64,000 nt of DNA from Erodium maritimum. Its lineage: Eukaryota; Streptophyta; Magnoliopsida; Geraniales; Geraniaceae. Under the pieces are notes generated by a model. It worked only from the letters and a program-made list of their open reading frames with translations. It had not been told where the DNA came from and searched no databases. Each line of letters begins with the position of its first letter. Position 1 is the first letter of the stretch. Positions 23,001 through 35,021 of the stretch are shown here, in pieces. The stretch covers positions 136,307,203 to 136,371,202 of the forward strand of contig OY997588.1 of assembly GCA_963921825.1 (NCBI GenBank). The letters are read 5' to 3'. The position numbers and the translations under genes are program-made.

Positions 23001-24220
23001 CAAATCTCTTTGGTGGCTGCCAACACCACTACCATTGAGGTATGGTCTCATGCTTACCTTTGTGATATCATTCTAAATGTAATTTTTGTTGGTGTTTGTG
23101 GTTATTACGTGAACATAATATACAATAATGCTGCTATCTGGAATTGTCAAAAGAAATCATTGGCTTTTGTTTGTCCAAGGGGAACTGAAGAAGACTAATA
23201 GACAGTGGAGATTTCACTATGATATGAGGTTATTGTGTGGATATGACTTGTGAAGAGGCCTAACCACATTGATGTTCTATAACTAAGCCATGGCAAACCT
23301 TTATTTGTCATAAACCATTTCTCTGGTATGAGCTTAACTTGAGTCCGATTTACCATCTTCAGAAAATGTCTTTCATGCAAAAAATTCCCTAAACACGGAT
23401 GTCCAAAAAATAGGTGTTTGGTGTGTTGTCTTTTTCAGCTCAGATCCCAATCTCTTATCCTTATGGTATTTATTTCATTTTTTACTTTGTGAATCTTGTG
23501 TTTTTCTTCTAATATTTTAAGAAACAACCTAGGATCATTAGTTATAAGCAACTGGAAAAGTTGCACCAACCCCTCTGCATCAGATATAAAATTGAAACAT
23601 AAAATGATTCTATCCAATAATTTTGCAAGACGGGGATCTACCATAAATGCTTCCCATTAACTTGAATGTGGTTGTTGAAGTGCAGATTGGAGTTTTATGT
23701 TCTTGAATATGGTTGACTGTTCGTATTTAATGATTCCACAAAGATTCACGTACATGCTAAGAAACTTTTGTTGGCCCTACTTTTGATGAACAAGTCGTTG
23801 ATGATAGCTGCACTGCTTTTTTTATTTATCAGGCTTACGAGAAGAAGACGACTCCAAAATGGCGTTATGACCTTGGTCGAAAGAAGAATTTTGAACAGGT
23901 TAGCATGGTTCTAATTTGTTGCTTAAATTTGTAAATGGGATTGTATTTCTCCACCTATTAGCTTTAAGCTTTTGGTTGCATCGGTATTTGAAATGAGAAT
24001 AATTGCTAGCGAAGTCCAAGTTGGAAATGAGCGTAAATGTGATTCTATAGTTGTAGAAATTCCATTAGACTACTGACATGTTTTGTTCCTCAAGGTGTTT
24101 GGGGCCGACAAACGTTACTGGTTCATTCCAGCTTACTCAGAAGAAGATCTACGAAAGATGCCAGCCCTTCAAGGGTTCGAGTATCCATCGAAGCCGGAGT
24201 TCGATTCACAAGATTTCTAG
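20012..24220 (+). CDS. PAT13/14-like: DHHC-type protein S-acyltransferase, 7 exons, 308 aa
   Basis: Transfers palmitate or similar acyl groups to cysteines of target proteins; acts in an endomembrane or the plasma membrane. Exons: 20012-20221, 21561-21783, 22281-22372, 22748-22871, 22954-23039, 23833-23898, 24095-24220. Every intron has GT-AG ends and phases agree (927 nt in total). Seen: hydrophobic segments near residues 25-50 and 52-83; DPG (85-87); the Cys-rich domain from Cys128 to DHHC at 153-156, the acyl-enzyme site; two more hydrophobic segments; TTIE at 242-245, the conserved TTxE motif. The MHRSG start and overall sequence match, from memory, Arabidopsis PAT13/PAT14; which of the two is uncertain. 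ATG 20012 is chosen because homologs start there; Met8 is an alternative. No coding damage. Intron 2 contains a MITE. Confidence 0.95.
21849..22247. mobile_element. Mutator-type MITE in intron 2 (399 bp)
   Basis: The ends begin GGGTTAATTGCCAAAACC and are inverted repeats of roughly 95 bp; both contain a GACCTTATCTTTTG block. Flanks CCATAGAAA (21840-21848) and CCAGAGAAA (22248-22256) form a 9-bp TSD with one mismatch, as in Mutator-like elements. The centre has three copies of a roughly 30-bp unit around TTCATAATGC. It has no coding capacity and lies away from the splice sites. Confidence 0.9.
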
Positions 24221-24811
24221 CAAGTGCAAAGCAGTAAATTTGTGATTGTAACAGTACAGATTGGGGCTCTAGTTGTTTTCACGGCAATCTTGTAGATTTA
24301 ACAGGAGCGGGGAGGAACTTTGTATCAAAGAGTGGCTATGGGATGCAAAAACTGGGGTTTAGATGAGATTGGATCTAGTCATTCTTTCTCTTATTTGGCG
24401 CCAGATTGTAACATGTTTTTTTTATTATGTGTGGAATGTGTTTCTCAAATACATGTATGTACCACACTTCACAATCATCTTTGAAAGCTTTTGTGTAGTG
24501 TTGAAGTTGTTCTGCATTGGAAGAATGTCCACCAAGTGCACCTGCAACGCGTAGCGATTACACAGGAATATGGTGGAAAAGCAGAATTTAGTCAGGTGAA
24601 TCGGGAAAATAGGGCGAATTGTGGGGCGATTTGATGAGGGGAAGCCGAGCGTGGATGGTTCCTGGCCTTGGGGACATTACTCATCCCGGGTGAGTTGACA
24701 ACGGCTCCTTCCTTTTGGTCACACAAAGTCGGTCATTTGCAGTTGATTTGAATTTTTAACATTTTCATAATTCCAAACCTATACTTTGGTTTTGAATATA
24801 AATACACCCAT
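24221..24811 (+). other. 3' UTR and downstream flank of the S-acyltransferase gene
   Basis: No further gene. Poly(A) site not identified. The last 11 bases (24801-24811) are the left TSD of the next retroposon. Confidence 0.5.
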
Positions 24812-26184
24812 CTTTTATTTTTGATCAGCTATTTTTTTATATAAAAGACCAGGTTTTTCAAAGTGAAAAAACAAAGCCATGGGATGAACCCCCATACAAA
24901 CCAGAACACGGGCTTACAACGCCACAACAAACATCGAACAATACAACAAGCGGGTCTCACTGCCTAACCCAAATAAACCTAATTGAAGCAAACCAAGGGC
25001 AAAACAGAACCAACACAGGCACGAAGGCCGAGCCCAACACAAACAAACAAAGCCCAACAAGACAAAATCGGCCTACACTAAGCCCAACAGAACAATAACC
25101 TAACAAAAAAGAAAACAGGGAAGCTCCTCGAGCCCCGCGCCACGGAAGAGCCTCATCACAGCTTCGGCACCCACTTCTCTGACATGAAGCACACCCGACC
25201 ACCACCAGCCGGAAAACAAGGAACAACCATCCAAACAAAGAGTAGAGTAGTAGGAACAAAAACTTCGACCAGCCACCAGCGACAGCAGCGGAGCAGAACC
25301 CCAACCAAGAACACAAAGAAACTCAAACCCACACCTCCAGTTTCCGGTCTCCCCCACACCCGGCAAGGAACCTGAAATCGGATCCCCGACGCCGGTCAAC
25401 ACCGAAACGTCGACCCAAACGACAAGGGAGAACCCTAGTACCCACCACAACCAATCCCGAACAGAACTTACGCTCCAGACCCAAAATCCCCAAATCTCCA
25501 ACAAAGCCCGAGGGCAAAACAACCCACGGCGGTCAACGCCGACCGTGGGCCCCAAACCACACCGCCGCCGGGAAAGGGAGATTAAAGAGGGACGAGAATG
25601 AAAAATAAAAGCTGTAAAGGGTGGATAGCGGGCCTAGGGAAGCTCAGCCTTGAACATTTCGCTACCCATCTCTCAGATCTCAAAGACAAGATCCCGACGG
25701 CGGCCAACACCAGCCGGTCGGCCAGAACGGAGAGAGACCACATCCAACTCTTCATAGCGAAGAGGAGGAGCCAGGTACCAAGAGGGTAAAGGTAAAGGGG
25801 GGAGAGAGTACTTACCACGTCGAAGAACCGAAGCACCACTCTCAGATCTTGGAGAAAACGAAATCCCATCCATATCCAACACTAATCGGACGACCCCAAA
25901 AGGAGAGAGAAAGTTCAATCAGCGCGGGGGAGTAGATCTGAAGTTGAAGATGAAGAAGAACAAGTCTGAGGAACACGGAGGAGAGAAGGAGAAAGGAAGT
26001 GGAGGAAGGCGAGGTAGAAGGTAAAGAAGGGAGAGGAAGGTGGAGAGAAATGGCCACCGGCGACAACCAAGAGTGACCGTTGCCGGCGGCCGAACTCGGA
26101 GGAGGAAGAGGGGACGTGGTGGGTAGGGTTGGGGAAATTTCTAGAGAGAGGTCACAGCTCCTCTCTCTAGAACGCTCTCTTTTT
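24812..26184 (-). mobile_element. Retroposon A, 1,373 bp, TSD AATACACCCAT
   Basis: An exact 11-bp duplication AATACACCCAT lies at 24801-24811 and 26185-26195. On the minus strand the element ends GCTGATCAAAAATAAAAG, a LINE-like 3' end, and starts in CTCTCTAGA-rich sequence. The interior is GC-rich with no RT or endonuclease; the long minus-strand frames are low-complexity and are not taken as genes. Contains GGCCAACACC at 25702. Target-primed insertion by LINE machinery is inferred from the TSD length and the A-rich end. Confidence 0.85.
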
Positions 26185-26289
26185 AATACACCCATATTTT
26201 TACATAAGAAAATATGCAACTTACTCTTCTTCCAACTCCAAACATATTCACCTCCACATTTCAGCATCTAGTAGATCGTCTAAGCCTAG

Positions 26290-26755
26290 ACGAAATGTGC
26301 AGGAACGTGCATTACATGAGTTTATGTAGAGAAACTCAGTCCAGTGTTGTTGAACTAGATATTCGTCAAGAAGCATTACATAAATGATGAATGTTTATAA
26401 ACAGGTCTTGGGGCGAAGAAGATGCATCCCTCGTAAACGACTACTTAACTGCATCGGTGTATAGCGAGAAACAATTTCGTTGTCGATTTTAAATGACAAA
26501 GGATGTCGTTCGTATTGTGGATGGGCTGGTCGCGCACATAAGATACTTTTGCCAAGCTCTCGACTTCTTTACTCACCCAAAAGGCACAACCACTATTTGT
26601 GAGTATTTTGTAAAAATACTTCTAAAAAAAATACTTCTTTGTCTATTTTCTTTTGTCCAAAACCGAACCAAATCTCATAATCTTTGGCTTTATTTGATGG
26701 CTAGATGCACCGACACCGCATACACAACCATACAACTTTTATGTAAAAGAGAGTA
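26290..26755 (+). pseudogene. PIF/Harbinger transposase fragment
   Basis: The frame around 26405-26590 reads SWGEEDASLVNDYL, then YSEKQFRCRF, a TAA stop, then MTKDVVRIVDGLV and YFCQALD. This matches the N-terminal part of plant Harbinger transposases (FRRRFRM, LFLRIV and YF-Q motifs, from family knowledge). No DDE catalytic part is visible. The sequence is cut by the MITE at 26765. Non-functional. Confidence 0.6.
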
Positions 26756-26764
26756 TTGGATATA

Positions 26765-27153
26765 GGGTAAAGTGTAAATGACTACCTTAAGTTGGTACGT
26801 TTAACTGATGTTTACCCTAAAGTTCAAAAACTACTTATGTATACCCTGAAGTTATAACTTGTAACTAGAAACCTCTTCCGTCAGCTAAAATGACGAAAAT
26901 ATCCTCAACTACACTTCAATAATTATTTTAAAAAAATTATTTAAAAATAACTTTTGTTATATATCTATATATACTTGTTAAATGACTTTATTTTTATTTA
27001 AAAGATCACTTAGGGTATTTTCGTCATTTTAACTGACGAAATGGATTTCTAGTTACAAGTTTTAACTTCAAGGTATGCATTAATAGTTTTTGAACTTCAG
27101 AATAATTATCGATTAAACATGTCAATTTTAGTATATGCATTTGTAGTTTACCT
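26765..27153. mobile_element. MITE, 389 bp, TSD TTGGATATA
   Basis: An exact 9-bp duplication TTGGATATA lies at 26756-26764 and 27154-27162. Terminal inverted repeats are about 130 bp and diverged; matching blocks include GTTCAAAAACTA, ACTTGTAACTAGAAA and AAAATGACGAAAATA. 9-bp TSDs and long TIRs fit Mutator-like MITEs. No coding capacity. Confidence 0.9.
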
Positions 27154-27162
27154 TTGGATATA

Positions 27163-27687
27163 TGAAGACATGACTGTAGCATCCACTAGAAAAGCCATTT
27201 ATTGGATGGTTTTGCAGACCACATTATATACCTTCCTGCATGTCGTAAGGAGCATGAGCACCGCTCACTTGGTTCTCTGAAATGCTGCACAACTTGTTAC
27301 ACCTCACTGGACTATGGCTTTTGATACGCAAAATGGTTCTCCAAATTGAAGACACAGACAGCTAATACTTTGTGAATATTTTGGGAATTGCATCCACTAC
27401 TTATTAACCGACCTTGGTCGAGTCAAGTGCACCGTGCACGTACGTATAACATTAAAAGAATTGTACAAGTGACCGTGAGCAGTATCCACGAAGGTTACGA
27501 GGATTTATAGTATAGCTAGTGTCATGCCATGTTGGTTCCATCATGTGTGTTGTCAGAATTTGAGATTTCGTATGCCAAAATAAAGGTATTTGAGTACGTA
27601 CGTAGTTGATTTGATCTATAGAGGTGTTAGTAAATCTATTACATCTTGTTAAAATAGGTCATAATTCATTATAATTATTACATTTTC
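27163..27687. other. Intergenic, nothing recognised
   Basis: Presumably continues the DNA that hosts the MITE. No transposase motif or gene could be found. Confidence 0.4.
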
Positions 27688-27702
27688 GTGTTTGAATGAT
27701 TT

Positions 27703-29073
27703 TTTTTGAAACGGGAAAGAAGTAGTATTACTATATTGCCGTACTTACAACGTGGGACCTAACAGTCCCGGACACCAGCATTTGTCCCGATCGACCGTGG
27801 CCCCTCGGGCGCACATGGTTCCATATGAATAGTCTGCTTTGTTTCGCAGATCCAAACTCAAGAATTTCTCGATCCACTGTTTCATGAAATACATAGCTAA
27901 CGGAATAAAAGCTACCTAACCAAAGATTTATTTGACCTAAAACGAACAACCTGAAAATAGCAAAGGCCTTTGTTGCGGATTCCCCGAGACTTCCCGGCTG
28001 TAGACATCCCGGGTCTGTGGGTATAGGTCCCTGACGGTCCTTCCCACCCCCGCTCTGGAGGATCATTCATCCCCCGGGGGATTGTGGTCCCCCGGGCTAA
28101 CATCCCGTTCCTGCACTTGGTCTGTAGATGTTTGCAGCGGCTTGGTCTCCGGCTTGTGGCCCATCTTGATCACCCTAGGTCTTGGACCGACGACTGTGGC
28201 AAAACGCAGAATCCCCCGTCGAGCCAAGGTGCAGTTCATCAGGTCACCCAATCGCGGATCGGGCCTCTTCCACTTGGCCCCGATATTCAAGTGAGATTTA
28301 GGGCTTGGAGTGTCCTTATCTTGACGTTTGGCTATCGTTGGAGACGGGGCCAACACTGTAACGGTAGTACTCCGGGTCTCCTGATGTGCACGGCCCATGC
28401 TGGCCGCGAACCTCCTAGGGTTTATGGAGCCCGTGGAGTAGGGGACCCTACCCGGCTGGATACCAAACCCTGAGTGGTCGTATCCCGGTTGATAAGTCGA
28501 GGACCATGAGAAGCAGTGTACCGGATCCCACTGGTAGGTCGGAATCGCGGACCGCTCCGGTGGGTGAACGGGAGCCAGGCCCCGAAGCAGTGGCTCCGGG
28601 TACCGACGTGCCTTATCCCAGTCCGGTAGAGGACGTTGATTACCTGGGTTATCTGCAAATGGCCGGACGAACTCCGGCGTGGGTCGATGCCAGGGAGACG
28701 AGTGCCACCACGTCGGATCGTGGTGCACATCGTGCATGGACCACCCCCGATTATGCAGGACCAATATGGGATTGGCTTGGCCATGCAAGGGGGCGCGACT
28801 GACCGGACTCAGAGAGGCGATCAGGATGAAGATAAGTCGCCGACCATGGCGACCGGACGGGGTACCCATCACGTTGGTAGCGGGGGAACGGCAAGACCAT
28901 GGTGTTGGAGGGAGAAGGAGATCAAAGGACGATAAAGGGACAATGTCAGAAGGATGGGGGCGAAGGGAGGCAGTGGAGAAGACGACGGCGGCAGCGGCTG
29001 AACCCTAGAAGGGTTACGAGAAGAACCTCAAAGAGGTTTGGTGGAGAGCTTTTTGGTTTTTTTTCAACACCTT
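27703..29073 (-). mobile_element. Retroposon D, 1,371 bp, 15-bp exact TSD
   Basis: The duplication GTGTTTGAATGATTT lies at 27688-27702 and 29074-29088. A T run at the left edge is the minus-strand poly(A) end. The interior is GC-rich, with a 269-residue minus-strand frame (28063-28872) lacking any motif I recognise. An opposite-strand frame overlaps it, which argues for composition rather than coding. Likely a non-autonomous retroposon mobilised by LINE machinery. Confidence 0.85.
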
Positions 29074-29311
29074 GTGTTTGAATGATTTAAATACGTATGT
29101 AGCTGGATAATTAATTTAGATAGTCCACTTGTTGTTAAATTAAACATTTTACTAATAATAAGAAAATACTTATCAAGGTAAGAGCATTTCTAGAAAAACA
29201 ATGGGATGCAAATCAAATGTTGTAAAAAATAATTGATATAAGTTTAATTATAGTTTTTTAAACAGTAAGATGCTTTAACCATTACTATTAAGCCTAATGT
29301 CTCTTTCTTTT

Positions 29312-32300
29312 TTCTTTTTTTATCAGCGAAAGCAAATTTAAATTGAACCTCTTTAGAGGATAAAAAAGAGTACAAGAAGATGGTCCAGCTACAGACCAAT
29401 GAAGTGAAACGAGTGCTGGTATGACAACTCAACCTCAAGACAATCCCACGACGGGAAGAAACCAGGGAGTACAAAGGCCTTAAAACCGAATATGACAATC
29501 ATCTAAGCTCAAGACAAAAAGGCTAAAAAGAGAGTCTAGAACCCGGATTTAGCAACCATGAAGCACATAAAAATAAAGGTCTGCTACCCAGATTTGGCAA
29601 CCATGAAGCTCAAAAAAGAAAGTCGTCCACCGAGAAATCATCCATAACCTTACCCGTACTTGAGGATAATATTGTATCTGATCGACACCCAAACCCATAG
29701 AGTTGAAGGGTACCGACACACCGGCGACCAACATCGCTAATCGGCAGAGATTTTTGTTTTTTGATCAGCAAAAAAAAACAATTTTATTCCACTTGACAAG
29801 AAGTACAAGCAGAAGAAGAGAAAAGCCAGCACAAAGCTGGAAACAACAGGAAAGAAAAAACAGGCCCAAAGGACAAGGGTCGGCCCAAGACCACAGGGAA
29901 GGTCCAGCCCAAGCCCAAGGGGAGAGGAGGAGCTTTTGCGAGAGAACAAGATGCCTCGGGACGGAACGAGCACGCGTGCAAATCGGGAACCGCGCGCGAG
30001 CCACGGAAACACGCATCGAGGGACACCGATCCGCACAACACGCACGCGCCAGAAACCACCACCAACACCGCCGAAGCAGCGACGACCGGAACCACAAAAC
30101 CGACATGAATAGAGGAGTCGGGGGCCAGCACCCAGAGAAAAACGACAAGAGGAGATCCTAAGGAGAGGGGGATCCGGCGAAGCCGCACAGTGGGACGAAG
30201 AGGCGGAGGAGCACAAGACCCGAGGCGGAGGCGAAGGCAGGCCTCAAACCACGCTGGAAGAAGAAGCTCATGACGACGAACGCGAGGAACTAGCAACCAC
30301 AGCCAACCAACAAACCCAAAGTCCAGAGAGAAGCTCGCCAGGGCCAACACCCGGAAGAAGCGGCGAGCACTCGACCTCCACCGCAACAAGCGGAGGGAGG
30401 GACGAGGAGGAGGACCAAGGGCGCCTAAAGCGAAGAGGTGCGAGCCGTAGAGGTATGAGAGAGGAGGCGAAGGAGCCTGGGACCACCGAGGACCGCCAAA
30501 ACCTAGGGGCGACGCTACGCCACACCACGGAGGCGAGACAGATGACCTGGGAACCGGGCAGGGCCGCACAAAACCGAGTCTTCAAGAAGAGAAGGGCCAA
30601 AAGGCCAGAGGAGCTCGACGGGGCCAACACCCAAAACGGAGAGACGAGCCCCCGACCACCACCACGACAACAACATCGTGAGGGGGCGGGGAGAAAACCA
30701 TCGGACTCGGCTAAGGTGACACACGCACGGGCTGCGGCGGAGACGGGCCAGGGTGGCCGAGGAGAGAGAGCCAGGGAGGAGATCTGGAAGGCAGATCTGA
30801 GAAGGCCAAAAGGGGAAAAGAGGAGGAGAGGGGAAGGGGAAAAGGGGTAAAGGAGATAGGGCTCCGACGGCGACGACCAAGGCCGGAGCCGAGGCCGAAG
30901 CCGGCGAAGAAAGAGGAGGGCGGAGAGGGCGGCGAGGGGAGAGGAAAGGGTTTCTAGAGAGAGAGTCGCAGAGCTTCTCTCTCTAAGAGGTCAAAAGTTA
31001 GGCCATAGCCAATATTGTTTAATCGGCATAGATAATTCTATGAAACATCATCGAAACTCAAAAACCAAAGATGTAGGACTCGAAGATTCCAAAGTCAAAA
31101 GACCTAGTATTACCCGTAAGAGGCCAACACCTATAAGACTGACGGCCGCTTCCCAAAAATGGAAAGGGATACAATGGAAATCGGAACGAGTCTAAACCTA
31201 AGGATGAGTAGAACCAACAAGTCACGGGTAAAGATTAAGGTGATACAAGAACCTTACCATCCGTGGAGAAGAGGGACCAGTCCAGATGCACAACGAATCC
31301 ACAATAAGAAACCCTTCCCATGGTAGTTCTGAAAAAGGCATCAGAAGACCACAAAGGACAGGTCCGGTGAACAGCAAAGCAAACACTTCCAACACCCGAG
31401 AAGAAGTTACACCAGAAAACCTTCAAAGAACTGGGGCCATCACCACCACAGCCATGGGGCACGACTCAAGCCAATCCCCAACGATCAAAACCAAGGAGGT
31501 CGAGAAACGTGTCCCACTCAGGAAAGACCAAAGACGCTGATGCAACACCAAAAAGAGCGAGGGAGAAGCCAGGAAACGACTGACCAAAAAACCGAGAGAT
31601 GAACGTCCAAATCCTCTATAAACCACTACCCGGAAGGTCCAGAAAGAAGTCCCACATTGGATGAAGAATGAACAACCCGGAACTTTCGTCACCCCGACCT
31701 GGACCAACCAGCCCCAGACCCAGACCAGAAACAGTCTAGACCCAAACCAGTGTCAGACCCAGACAAGGACCAAACCCAGACCAGGCCCAGACCAGTCTGG
31801 CCCAGACCACCAGACCCGGACCAAAACCATACCCTGTTCAAGACCCGAGCAGCAAGTCCGGCCCAGGGCATAACCCGTCGTCACCCTGCTAGAGGAATCC
31901 ATCTCCGGCGAGGCAAGCTAGGAGAGCCAGAAGGCCGAGCTCCAGAACTGGACGAGGACTTCAGATCTACACCCAGGAGCAGCAACATGAAGCCATCGTA
32001 GTGGAAACCGGTCAACTGAGCTTCGAACGGAGACGGTGTCGAGATGCCTGAACCCGTCGAGATTTCAGCGGAGACAATGCTCTGAGCTCTTGGAACCACG
32101 AGCAGCCGAAGCCTAGGAGGCGGAGAAGACGCTTGGGACGAGGCAAGGCGGACCAACAAGAAGCCGGTAGAAAAGAAACGAGCAAAGTAGGATGAAATGG
32201 GAGAAGGGCAGAGGAGGCCTCTACCGACGACAACCGTCGCTGGAATGGCCTGCCATCGCCGGTGGAGTTTGTAGGAGGGTGGTGGTTGAAGTTTACTAGG

Positions 32301-32349
32301 GTTAGTAGAGACGAGAGAGTTTAGAGAGGAACTCGACTAGTGTTCATAA
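29312..32349 (-). mobile_element. Retroposon C, split by retroposon B, 17-bp TSD
   Basis: The TSD TAATGTCTCTTTCTTTT (29295-29311) matches TAATGCCTCTTTCTTTT (32350-32366) with one mismatch. The left edge (minus-strand 3' end) reads TTTTTTTATCAGCG on the plus strand. The right edge is rich in GAGAGA, as in retroposons A and B. Contains GGCCAACACC at 31122. Without B and its TSD the element is about 1.76 kb. No RT or endonuclease is visible. The left 450 bases resemble 63340-63790. Confidence 0.8.
29752..31019 (-). mobile_element. Retroposon B nested in C, 14-bp TSD
   Basis: The TSD TAATCGGCAGAGAT (29738-29751) matches TAATCGGCATAGAT (31020-31033) with one mismatch. The plus strand starts TTTTTGATCAGC then an A run, the reverse of an LINE-like GCTGATCAAAAA end. 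Very GC-rich, with GGCCAACACC at 30342 and 30622. Several long minus-strand frames (for example 29784-30569) overlap frames on the other strand and have no domain. Inserted after C. Confidence 0.85.
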
Positions 32350-32379
32350 TAATGCCTCTTTCTTTTGAAACCCTAATGT

Positions 32380-33460
32380 ATTGTTTTCTCTCTAAGTCAT
32401 CACCACTTGGCTTCGGAGACCTCCAAGCTTTTTTGGAGGGCGTTGGAAAACGGCTCCTCTCAGACCCTTGTCCATCTTTTTTCCTGTCTTGATGCCACAT
32501 TTCTCTGTACCTTTCTCAACCGTTTGCGTCTCGCTCTTCTACCGGTGTCGCCAAGTTTTGTTGTTAACCCTACTCGACGGCTCATCCACGTATTCTGGTA
32601 GCACCTCTGTTGAATATGAAAGTTGTGTGTAGTGGCTACAGTCCGGGGTTAGTAACCACTTCTCGTCACTTCCTAAGTCGATCGGATGTCTTCTCCCTTT
32701 GATGGGGTTTGTCAGTGAACAAAACGTTGGGTCTAGCCCTCTATCCCCGTAATCCGACGGTGATGGTCGGACCTTTGCTCCTCCTCCTTTGGGCTCTGGC
32801 GAGAAGTCCTTCTAGCTTCCCCCTCTATCACCATCAGATCCGGTTGGTACCGGTGAGTTCTGGGTCGTCGTTTTCATTTGTTGTTGATGTTGTTGTCTTG
32901 CCTAGTCGTTATCGTCGTAATCTCATTGCAGGTGCGGTTGTGCCGTCTAGGGCTGTCCACGGTCGCCATTATGTGGGCCAATTTAGATCCACCGTCACTC
33001 CGTCTCTCCTTGGAATCCGTCCTCAACAGCCAGGCTCCTCGGTCTCGGTTGAATTGGTTCTCCTCCCTCCCCGTCGCCACACCCACGAGCACGGTATTCC
33101 CCCCGTCGAGGATTGGCTGAAAATCTTGTCGGGAATGTAGTACCTTGAGATACGGGCCCTAATGGGGGTGGAAACCCATTGGGCTCAGTGTTAGGCCAAT
33201 CTCATTGGCTTTATTCCACCGGTTTAGGGTCATCCTAAGTGTCCTCTCAGGTCAAGACAACCACCCAGGTGAGTATTTAGAACTTTGGGATTGTGTAATT
33301 ATGCGAATCTCCTGTTATCATTCTACTTCTAGTTGTTGTTTTAGAAATTCATTTTTTAGCCTAATGTGCCGAAACACCTATTTGTAGGATTTGTTGAGTT
33401 GGGGTGTAATGTACTTATAGCAATCCCTTTAAATTTTATTTTCATTTAAAAAAAATTTCT
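32380..33460 (+). mobile_element. Possible plus-strand retroposon remnant
   Basis: The segment is GC-richer than its surroundings and ends in T-rich sequence followed by TTTAAAAAAAATTT (about 33446-33459), like a poly(A) end. A 143-residue frame at 32709-33140 has no recognised domain. No TSD was found. Low certainty. Confidence 0.35.
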
Positions 33461-33983
33461 AGTCAACCGATTTTGCTGACTCATGCAATGTGGCAGAATC
33501 GCCGTGCCTTTTTTGCATCTTCTTGCCGGCGCTTGGTGATTCGTGTGGTCAACACCGAATTGGTGTATTCAACGACCCTGCGAGTTGGCAAACTTGTAGA
33601 CCGTCTAAAGCAGATTCGACGAATCGATTATTACTAATAATCGTAGGCATATAGCAGTTAGAGGTGCAAATTATTTATTTCATTTCTGCCTTTAGTATAT
33701 CTAAATGATAGTTCAATATCTTAAAAGAGAATATAGAACTCAATATTCTGATAGAAGTTAGCTAGCTAGGCTGTTTCCGTGAATGTGTTATTTTAATAAC
33801 CCGAGAGAGCTTAAGATTAAAAATAGCAAGTTGGCAATACCTGAATAGTTTAGCGGATCCATCTGCGCTATAACACCAACCTCAGTTGCTAGCATTTTAT
33901 AGTCATTGTATTATACTATGTCACGAGAACCGACGACGAAGGATAAAATATATAGAGACAAAACCTAACCTCAGCTCGCTTAC
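33461..33983 (+). other. Upstream region of the DUF1442 gene
   Basis: AT-rich with no competing gene. Presumed promoter region of the gene that starts at 34080. Confidence 0.4.
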
Positions 33984-33995
33984 TATATATAAATA
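33984..33995 (+). promoter_or_regulatory. Probable TATA box of the DUF1442 gene
   Basis: TATATATAAATA about 90 bp upstream of the start codon, with a pyrimidine/CA-rich stretch 30-40 bp downstream. Confidence 0.6.
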
Positions 33996-34079
33996 CAATC
34001 CATCTATTCATATGCAACCTTGTTACACTCAAAGCCATATACATCAACATCTCACACAAAGAAACAGATCGGAACAAAA

Positions 34080-35021
34080 ATGTCTCTTTGGTCCGCCGAG
34101 AATGCTACCAAGGCCTATCTCCGAGCTATCACCATGGTAAGCCACCAAAACAAACACTATATAAATAAGTCTTTGTATCTATCTATTGTGCGTCGCTGCA
34201 TCGTTAAGCTTAGGATGTTATTACAGTGCTACCCTCCGAACCACAAAAGATTCTACAAGAACATGTTTACTTTTTACCTAGCTTTCTGTTATTGTCGTAC
34301 TTTCAATTTCTGTTTTGATATGTTTGGTTGCTGTAAACATTTTAATGCTATAATATTCATATTCTCAAAAAAAATCTATTGTGTTGTGTTTTAAGAAGAA
34401 AATATGGAAATATTTGAATAGGGAAAAGGAGACAAGCAACCTGATGCAGCAGAGTTCATATCAGCCCTAGCAGCGGGCAACAACGCCAATCTGATGGTGA
34501 TGGCATGCGCGGACGCCGTCCCCGGACCGACCGCCCTGGCGCTGGTGGCGGCAGCGCACCAAACGGGCGGGCGGGTGGTCTGCATTGTGGCGGGAGCCGA
34601 CAAGCTGAAGCCCTCCAGGGACGCCCTAGGACGCTACGCGGATCGGGTCGAACTGGTCATAGGCGACGCCCCAACGTTGATCTCAGCTGGTGACTACAAA
34701 GCGGACTTTGTGTTGGTCGATTGTGCCTTGAGTGAGCACAAGCGGGTGTTTAGGGCCGCTCAAGAGGGCATGAGGGAGGTTGGAGGGCTTGTTGTAGGGT
34801 ACAATGCCCTCCACAAGGGTCCTTGGGGGACTGATCAGTCCAGGGCCCACTTTTTGCCCATTGGAGAGGGGCTTATGGTGTCTAGGGTCACAAAATATTC
34901 CGACCGGAGTGGTGGCGCCGGGAAGAGGAGCCGGTGGGTGGTTAAGCTTGATGAGTTCACCGGTGAGGAGCACGTGTTTAGAATCACAAGTCCGCTGAGG
35001 AAATTAAAGATTGAAAGCTGA
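34080..35021 (+). CDS. DUF1442 family protein (methyltransferase-like fold), 2 exons, 218 aa
   Basis: Exons 34080-34136 and 34422-35021; the intron starts GTAAGC and ends TAG, phase 0. The protein begins MSLWSAENATKAYLRAITM, typical of this plant family. Family knowledge places it in the SAM-dependent methyltransferase superfamily; its reaction is not established, so I give none. Seen: an N-terminal region resembling a Rossmann start (LMVMACADAVPGPTALALVAAA), a second strand-like block (RVVCIVAG), FVLVDCAL in the middle and GLVVGYNAL later. No signal peptide or membrane segment. Exon 2 is distinctly GC-rich in its first 250 bases. Single uninterrupted frame, no damage. Arabidopsis relatives (from memory At2g45360 and At3g60780) are near relatives of the two neighbouring genes. 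Confidence 0.92.

Noticed and set aside
28063..28872. 269-residue minus-strand ORF as a gene
   Set aside because: Lies inside retroposon D, overlaps open frames on the other strand and shows no motif.
29784..30569. Long Arg/Ser/Leu-rich minus-strand ORFs
   Set aside because: GC-rich composition of retroposon B keeps several frames open; no domain, and ORFs overlap on both strands.
33446..33460. TSD for the 32380-33460 segment
   Set aside because: No matching flanks were found; the segment stays a low-confidence retroposon.
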